Shown one piece after another: positions 58,091 to 64,000 of a DNA stretch of 64,000 nt; the stretch's first letter is position 1; each line of letters starts with the position of its first letter. A program made the position numbers and the translations under genes. The stretch spans positions 13,092,951-13,156,950 of the forward strand of contig JARUPZ010000002.1 of assembly GCA_031213475.1 (NCBI GenBank). The letters run 5' to 3'. The DNA is from Nereocystis luetkeana (taxonomy: Eukaryota; Sar; Phaeophyceae; Laminariales; Laminariaceae). The notes under the pieces were generated by a model, which was not told the DNA's origin, ran no database searches, and saw nothing but the letters and a program-made list of their open reading frames with translations.

Positions 58091-61000
58091 CAGATAGATG
58101 ATCTAGTTCCTCACCTACCGTTGTGAGGAGTTGTGCAGTATCTGCATAGTACCAGGTACAGGTCCAACTCAGCAAACATGTTCTACTGCTGCTGTAGAGC
58201 GGATTGTACAAAGGGTCCAGCCCTGCAACATGAGCTAGATCATACAAAATCGGGAATAGATCATCTATCTGCCTTGAAAATATTTAGATGTAATGCTAGC
58301 ATATTCAGCGAAGTTGATAACGCGCGTTCATCGATGTAAAAAAAACGCACCATTCGCACGAAATACTCAGGGCACACATAAGGCAACGAGGATAAAACCC
58401 ACTTGAGAAATATGCCAGATTGTCGGATAAAAAATGACTACTGCCTTTAGCCAAGCGAGCGCACTTAATCAACTACTCTACTTTAGACAATAAGTTACAG
58501 TGGACACGGGAAGAACGCATTCAGACGAGGGAACGTGACTACTACTACTGTAATAGGTACCAGGTAACGGAAAGACCCGAACGAAGAAGCCGCCTACCAG
58601 GTGCGTGGTACGGGGCAACCCGCGGTATTATTCAGAACCGAGTATGTGGTGTAAACATCGGGGAAAACAGCGCTCTTCCCGGGTCATGGCCCGACCCGCG
58701 TGTCGGGTGAGGAAGTTCTTGAAAACTCACGGGTCGGGTCGGGTCGGGTCGGGAGGTGTTCAAGCTCGCACGGGTCGGGTAAAATCACTCATACCCGACC
58801 CGATCCGACCTGGCTCGCGAGATTTGAGCCGACCCGTGAACTGCCGTGGTTTTCCAAAACATGATGTTCGGGGGTTCATCGTTGGTTCTGATTGTGTTTC
58901 TTTATCGTAAGACATACCCTGGTGTACAGCACCCACCGGCCCTGTGGCCACAAACTACGAGGCATGAAAAACATTATAAACCGCGACAAAAAAAAAACTA
59001 GCAAATAAAGAAAGACGCTACGAATATGCCGGTAGCTGGTATATATATATACCCTGGTATATAAATCGCGAACGCATGTACAGTTTGTATACCTGGTGCA
59101 TGGCATGCTACCTGTAAATAAGAATGAGTATTTTACCAAAAACAAAAAAGGCTCACTTTTGTTTTGGCGGACGCTGAGAAAGTTGGAGCGACAAAAAAAA
59201 AATGTGCTCAGCGGAGAGCGACACACTCTACATCCTCCCTGATACCATCCATGTATGTACCACTCTCACCCTGAATATAAGACACTTTTAAATTGATTTT
59301 AGCATGGAAACGGTCCTTCTATTTGGGTGCCGAGCGGTAATACAACAGTAATACTGGTATGATAGTTTATCAACAAGGATGATGCCACCAAAGAGTATGA
59401 TTATACCGGTAAGAGTGGCTCACAGTAGGTGCCCACAATGTATCCTATTAGCAGTGCATACCGCATCAAGGTGCCCATAGTGTATCCTATTATTTTACGG
59501 GGGACCGTAGCAAATTTTGTTAGTAAAAATAGATAAATACATTAGGTTTTCGTGTGTACTGTAGGTCCTATTTAATATGGTCCCCCGTACTATTACGGGG
59601 GACCATAGTCAATAGGACCAAATATTGTCTGTAAAAATGGCTAAATATATACCTAGTAGGTTTTTATGTATACCATAAGTCCTATTAACTATGGTCCCCC
59701 GTAATATTAGTGGTAGTGTATACCGTATCACCGTCACCAAGACTCCATCGCAACGTCGATGTCTAGGGGGTTTTGTGTTCAGACCCCCCCACCTCAGCAT
59801 CAAAATCAGACCCGCCCACGGAACAGCCGACTCAAAAGGCGATAACAATTTCAAATGATTGAGATCTTCTAGAGCAGATGATCTGTATGATCTGCATGAT
59901 CTAGCTCATGTTGCCGGGTGGTAGACGTACAACTTGCACGATATACCAGTACGTATACAAAGCACGTGTTTTCTGGAGTGGGTCACAAACTCTCACAACG
60001 TCAGGTAGGCATCTACTTACAGATGATCTATCTGACATGTTCTATCTGTCCCAAACGTGGACGGCTTTCTCTCTTAGTTGTCCCCTCTCTCACCCCACCA
60101 TCACTATCAACACCTGTCGTTTGCACCCCCTTATCTCCCCACCACAACTACTGCTGTCGTTTCTTCCCCCTGCCCCCCTCCCCCCCCCCGCTACATATAT
60201 TGTCATTTTTTATCCACGTGCCCCCTCCCTACCACTTCTAACACGAAGCAGATACCAGGTACTGTCTTTCGTGTCCCCTCTCCCCGCCACCACTAGTAAC
60301 CTGTCTTTTTTGCCCCCTCTACCCACCCCACCACTATCAAAACTGTCATTTTTTATCCCCTCTCCCCTCCCACCACTATCAAAACTGTCTTATCTGTCTC
60401 CCCTCCACCCCCCACTACTATCAAAACTGCGATTTATTATCGCCTCTCCCCCCTCCCACCACCATCAAAACTGTCATTTCGTATTGCCTCGCCCCCCCTC
60501 ACCACCATCAAAACTGTCATTTCGTATAGCCTCGCCCCCCCCCACCAGTATCAAAACTGCAATTTTTATCCCCTCTCCGCACCCCAACCCTATCGAAACT
60601 GTCATTTTTTATCGCCTCTACGCCCCCCACCGCTATCAATACTTATTTATTTCCTCTCCCCCCCCCTCACCACTATAAAAACTATCAAAACTACAGTTTT
60701 ATTTATCCCCCCTCCCCCCTCCCCCCCCACCACTATCAATACTGTCTCATTTATCCCCTCCCCCCTCCCCCACCACTATCAATACTGTCTCATTTTATTC
60801 CCTCCCCCCTCCCCCACCACTACTATCGAAACAGTCTTATCTATCCCCTCTTCTCCCCCACACCACTGTAAAAATAAATACATCCTCTTACCCTTGCCGC
60901 CGACAAGCTTGCCTCGACCGCTTCAGCCCTTGCCCTCGACGCGTTGGCGTCGGCTAGGAGCTCAAGCTTCTCCTTCTCCAGAGTCTTGGCGGGGGGGAGG

Positions 61001-63895
61001 GGGCGGGGGGGGGGGGGGGGGAGGGGTTTAGTCCGTTTTTCGTTTTCGGAGTTCCGATTTAGTTTTTTTTCGGTTGTCGGCAACAAGCCCGCGTCATCAC
61101 GAAAGGGGGAGGGGAGAAATGAAAAGCCACGGGAAAACAGGAACCAAGAGAGACATTGGCGTTGGTGGATACCAGGAATCCGTTCTATGTGTGTACGTAC
61201 AACACTAAAAAACGAAAGGAATTCAGCAAGTAAGGACGCCAGCACCCGATCCAAGGGATACACGGGAATGGAGGGGGGAGGCTGGGAGGGACACAGAGGG
61301 GTGTACTCGATAGGAGAGATGTACTCGATCTCATGCATGGCCGTAGTCGTATGACACAGAGGGAGGGGGAGGGGGGGGAAGAGAGAGAGAGGCAGCACAC
61401 ACAGAGACGAAGAGAGACTGTTCAAATAAACATAGATATGTACAAAGAAATAAAACATGCCGAGGAAAAGAGCGGCCAAGCCGAGCCATGCCAAGCGAAG
61501 GCACAAGAGTCGACCGACCGACCCCCCCCCCCCCCTCCCACCTTCATACCAAACCTCCCCAGTAGTACCTACCTACCCAACCGGTTTGTATACCTACAGT
61601 GCGTACGTACCCAAACTACGGTACCTATTAATACTTATCTCTCTATACATTGTCTACCTGAAGAACGACACCTGGTACGTATTACCTGGTACCAATATAT
61701 ACCTAACCCGCCACCTACCTATCTACCTGTGTACGTATGTCGTGCCTGTCGTATCCAGTACGATATCACGGCATTGCACTGCTGTCTACTATCTGCTTGC
61801 TGCATCACAATGCAGTATCTCTGTGTCCGTAGTTTTGTGACCATATCAGAGCTTGTACCTCTATCTCTTCTAGGATTGAAGAATCGGGCACGGACACCGG
61901 CTGCGCTGGATGTCGACGGGTAGAAAGAACGGTTCAGTGTGGAGAAGACACACGCCTATCTACCTCCTGTCTACCCACTGTCTACCTACTCTGTACCTAT
62001 GCCCGCTGCACCTGTCCACACATCTGCTGTGCCTACTGTCTACCTATATTATCTACTACCCAAGGTATCTACGAAACCTATCCACACCTACTGTACCTCG
62101 TCTACACGTCTACTGTACCTGCTGTACCGTCTACTGTACCTACTGTACCTGTCTACACGTCCACTGTACTGTCTATCTACACATCTACTACCTACTGTAT
62201 CTACAAAACCTATTTAAATACCAGGTACCTGGTGTCTGCTGAACCTGCTACCTACTACAGTAGTCCATATCTACCCCTCTTACCTACCTACCTACCTGCC
62301 TACCTGCCTACCTATCTACCGTCTACCTATTTACGTACCGACCGACTGACACAACCGACGGACTCACCACGAGCTTATTGTCGAGGACGGCAGCCCTAGC
62401 CCTGGCCTGGTCGAGCTCTCTCTCCGCCTTGCTTGCGCGAGCCACTGCCTCCTCCTTCACGGAACGTTCCTTCGAGACCTCAGAGTGCGCGGTCTGCCCG
62501 GCCGAATACACACACATATTGTCAGGAAAAGCGGCCAAACACGAGTACGTACACACGCGTCGACACACGTACAGACACACATGCCTAAACAAGGTACAGA
62601 TAGCACGTACACATACAGATGTACGCGTAAGTACGGACAGACGTACAGGCCACGCAGATAGCATGTGACGGATGCACACGTACAGACACATACAGGCACA
62701 AAGGGCACGCAAGCACGCTGTGCACCAGTACACAGCAGCATACAACAGAGTGCAGCAGAGCCAAGCCCTATACCTGGTACAGCAATCTCCAGCGGAACAC
62801 AGAAGAACCACCGCAGTATGCAGCACTACACAGCACTGTACAGGAGCACCAGGCACACAGCAACACACAAAACACAAACGCACGAGCTAAGAAACCAACA
62901 ACAACGAAGAAGCTGAACAACGAGCAAAAACAACACCAAGCAACAAAACCACCAACACTTGAAGCAACCAAACAAACAAACACAACAAACACAAGGACGC
63001 AAAGACGATAAGACGAAAAAAAACAGAGCAGAGCGGCGAAACCAAACCAAAACCCAACCAAACCTAACCAAACCAAAACCAAAACCAATCCTCCCGCTCC
63101 TCCCAGACCCTCCCCACCCTCTACATACCTCAGCTTCTCCGCCGAGCCTCCGCACCACCTTCTCCAGCCCACCCAGCTTCCCCGCCATGGCCCCCGCCTC
63201 GTCTTCCGCCGCCCGAGCCTTCGACCCGAGCTCCTCCGCCGCCTCAACCGCCACCGACAGCTGCTCCCTGAGCGAACACGCCTCCGCTGCGAGGTCCGAG
63301 GCCAGCCGCTCGGCCGCCTCCTTGCCCTCGGCACGAGCTGCTAGTGACCGGGACATGGGCCGCAGGAGGTCCAGCTCGGAGGAAACGAGCGCCAACTTAA
63401 GGATAAAGCCATGCGAGAAAGGGGGGGGGGGTAAGGGGGTAAGGTACGGGTGTGGGTATGGGTATGTAGAGGCGAGGGTAGGGAGGTGACGGGAGGGGTT
63501 TCGTATAGTGTTAAGAATAGGGGTAAGTGTACGGGGGGGGGGGGGGGGGAGGCGGGGTGGCGGAGGGGACGTGCATTTCGTTTTACGGAAGAACAGCTGG
63601 TCGACGGTTACCCCCCGGAATTAAGGCGATATACGGGGCGCACCACCGACTCGGCCACCGACTCCCTCGCCGTACCCCCTCCTCCCCCTCCCCCTTCCCC
63701 TCTCTCTGCTTCTCCTTCCCTCCCTCCTTCCCGGAACCGCACCGCCTTCACTCTCTCGCTCTCACCTCTTTCTCTGCTTTCTCGCGCCTGGCATCCCCGG
63801 CCTCCCACATGGCGTGCGCTTCCTTGAGCTTTCTTTCACTCAGGCCAGCGCTAGCCCTAGCGTGCCTCAGGTCTTCCAGCAGATGTGACAACGAT
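51307..63895 (-). CDS. Coiled-coil protein, 5' end beyond the window
   Basis: Eight minus-strand exons fit in phase: 63,895-63,766, 63,395-63,129, 62,493-62,368, 60,984-60,892, 57,759-57,577, 55,329-55,193, 52,183-52,051 and 51,435-51,307 (stop). Donors are all GT. About 398 residues result. Almost all are rich in Ala, Glu, Arg, Lys and Leu with heptad spacing, for example KLKEAHAMWEAGDARREKA, SKAERELDQARARAAVL and NEFLLNRVEELERQIAS. One non-helical spot, KVCGGGRTVDQIEA, lies in exon 6. No motor, kinase or membrane segment is visible. A structural or scaffolding protein is likely, but coiled coils cannot be assigned by eye. The exon before 63,895 is off the window. The join across the assembly gap keeps phase (2 then 1). 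Confidence 0.75.
52300..52690. repeat. GAGTC/AAGTC pentanucleotide field
   Basis: Degenerate repeats of GTCGAGTC and GTCAAGTC, densest at 52,355-52,410 and 52,595-52,680. Confidence 0.7.
53440..53560. repeat. ~70 bp direct duplication with (AT)n
   Basis: CAGCAACCACATATCTCCGA and following bases occur twice (53,441 and 53,509), separated by AT-rich sequence. Confidence 0.85.
53631..56347 (+). CDS. Tentative three-exon plus-strand gene inside introns of the coiled-coil gene
   Basis: Exons 53,631-53,833, 56,023-56,177 and 56,281-56,347 (stop) are phase-compatible and use good splice signals (CACCAG|GTAAGT; TCTTTCGTTCAG|; GACCAG|GTAAGT; a long CT/C tract before AAAG|). Peptides include RPLIDWQDDGAPQRW and YGVMVMMKWYDPPGKEQGTL then VQWGTHIKSIPAFKEKT. 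The span crosses an assembly gap and exon 6 of the opposite-strand gene, which is unusual. The exons may therefore belong to different things or be chance. Product unknown. Confidence 0.25.
53996..54103. mobile_element. MITE-1, copy 8
   Basis: Left end diverged (ATACGGAGGACC), right end intact, followed by TA. Confidence 0.8.
54470..54569. other. Assembly gap of 100 N
   Basis: Exactly 100 N, the usual placeholder for a gap of unknown size. It lies in the intron between exons 6 and 7 of the coiled-coil gene. Confidence 1.
56669..56773. mobile_element. MITE-1, copy 9
   Basis: Complete copy with a mutated left end (TTACAGGGG). It is the first of three MITE-1 sequences within 300 bp. Confidence 0.85.
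56814..56840. mobile_element. MITE-1, copy 10 (terminal fragment)
   Basis: Only the left terminal repeat remains (TTACGGGGGGGCATAGTTAA). The flank TATGGAGGGTGGGGCCACT is repeated on both sides of it, indicating a local duplication that involved the MITE end. Confidence 0.8.
56863..56967. mobile_element. MITE-1, copy 11
   Basis: Complete, with TA at both ends. Confidence 0.9.
57306..57545 (-). repeat. GCT/GGT trinucleotide-rich tract
   Basis: Imperfect CAG/CAC (minus strand GCT/GGT) repeats. The minus-strand frame is open (Ala/Gly/Asp/Asn-rich) and ends at a possible donor, GACGCAG|GTATGT. The coiled-coil gene keeps phase without it, so I treat it as intronic, though use as an optional exon cannot be excluded. 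Confidence 0.6.
57763..57867. mobile_element. MITE-1, copy 12, abutting an exon
   Basis: Complete element directly upstream (minus strand) of exon 5 of the coiled-coil gene. The TA at its edge (57,762-57,761) plus G at 57,760 form the TAG that precedes the exon, and TACTAAC lies about 20 nt upstream inside the element. At the other edge the expected TA reads AA. Confidence 0.9.
58040..58300 (+). repeat. GATC-rich repeat, copy 4
   Basis: Colinear with 15,295-15,560, with about seven ATCT units and one TACCAGGTA inserted (58,150). A more diverged relative lies at 59,862-60,035. Confidence 0.75.
59258..59341. mobile_element. MITE-3, copy 9
   Basis: TACCACTCTCACCCTGAATA...GAAACGGTCCTTCTATTTGG. 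Both ends are visible around an ATTGATTTTA centre. Confidence 0.55.
59495..59589. mobile_element. MITE-1, copy 13
   Basis: Slightly deleted copy (left arm lacks part of TAATAGGACC). It is separated from copy 14 by only a few bases, including TA. Confidence 0.85.
59593..59704. mobile_element. MITE-1, copy 14
   Basis: Complete copy directly beside copy 13. The interior holds TACCTAGTA, one base from the abundant palindrome. Confidence 0.9.
60110..60850. repeat. C-rich minisatellite, ~40-60 bp unit
   Basis: More than a dozen imperfect units of the form C-rich, CACCACTATCAAAACTGTCA, TTTTTATC. It ends about 40 bp before the 3' end (minus strand) of exon 4 of the coiled-coil gene. Confidence 0.9.
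61300..61360 (+). repeat. Composite-family G1 terminal fragment
   Basis: GGTGTACTCGATAGGAGAGA to GGCCGTAGTCGTATGAC. Only the end of the unit is present. Confidence 0.75.
61735..61945 (+). repeat. Intron-plus-exon dispersed repeat, copy 3
   Basis: GTGCCTGTCGTATCCAGTAC to ATGTCGACGGGTAGAAAGAA. Compared with the other copies a G is inserted in the exon-like part and TAG replaces TAC, so this copy cannot encode the same peptide. Confidence 0.5.
61960..62340. repeat. CTAC/CTGT-rich degenerate repeat
   Basis: Irregular repeats of CTACCTACTGTACC in the intron between exons 3 and 4 of the coiled-coil gene. The last 60 bases are nearly perfect CTAC units. Confidence 0.75.
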
Positions 63896-64000
63896 CTAAG
63901 CATTCCCCCCCCAAAAAAAAAGGAAAGGAAAGGAAAGGAAAAAAAAAACGGTACGGTACGCGACGCGTTTCAGTTTCGGTTTTCCACATAGGAATGAGGC

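Overview
This is eukaryotic nuclear DNA. The coding pieces I can support are short exons (48 nt to 2 kb) in separate blocks. They are joined by GT-AG introns of 0.4-3 kb, and the codon phases agree across the junctions. There are no operons, Shine-Dalgarno spacing or dense ORFs. A possible first exon at 22.75 kb encodes a signal peptide followed by a Phe-containing motif, which recalls bipartite plastid targeting in red-lineage algae. Together with the intron-rich, microsatellite-loaded layout this suggests a photosynthetic stramenopile, perhaps a brown alga. That lineage call is inference and weak.

Layout. 0-2 kb: two LTR-like direct repeats. 2.1-14.6 kb (minus): a tandem pair of genes for a discoidin/F5-8C-like (carbohydrate-binding type) beta-sandwich. 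The copy at 7.06-14.61 kb has phase-consistent exons; the copy at 2.1-5.6 kb is decayed. 15-22.7 kb: repeats and MITEs, no supported gene. 22.75-31.67 kb (plus): a helical protein of unknown family, possibly plastid-targeted, whose last five exons join in perfect phase. 32-36.7 kb (plus): isolated exon candidates. 39.76-44.66 kb (plus): a low-complexity protein of more than 1,000 residues with a possible IQ-like motif. 44.7-51.3 kb: intergenic, with a large minisatellite and MITEs. 51.3-63.9 kb (minus): eight phase-consistent exons of a coiled-coil protein whose 5' end lies beyond the window. A 100-N assembly gap lies at 54,470-54,569.

Non-coding structure dominates. I find three MITE families: 14 copies of a TA-flanked ~105 bp element, 5 of a ~75 bp element and about 10 of an ~85 bp element. 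There is also a composite element with poly-C junctions, tRNA-like relics, a dispersed intron-plus-exon repeat, many minisatellites, and very many homopolymer G/C runs. Two observations stand out. The 9-bp odd palindrome TACC(A/T)GGTA occurs 36 times against about 0.5 expected by chance. One MITE copy abuts exon 5 of the coiled-coil gene, so that its terminal TA plus G forms the 3' splice site and its body carries a perfect TACTAAC branch-point match.
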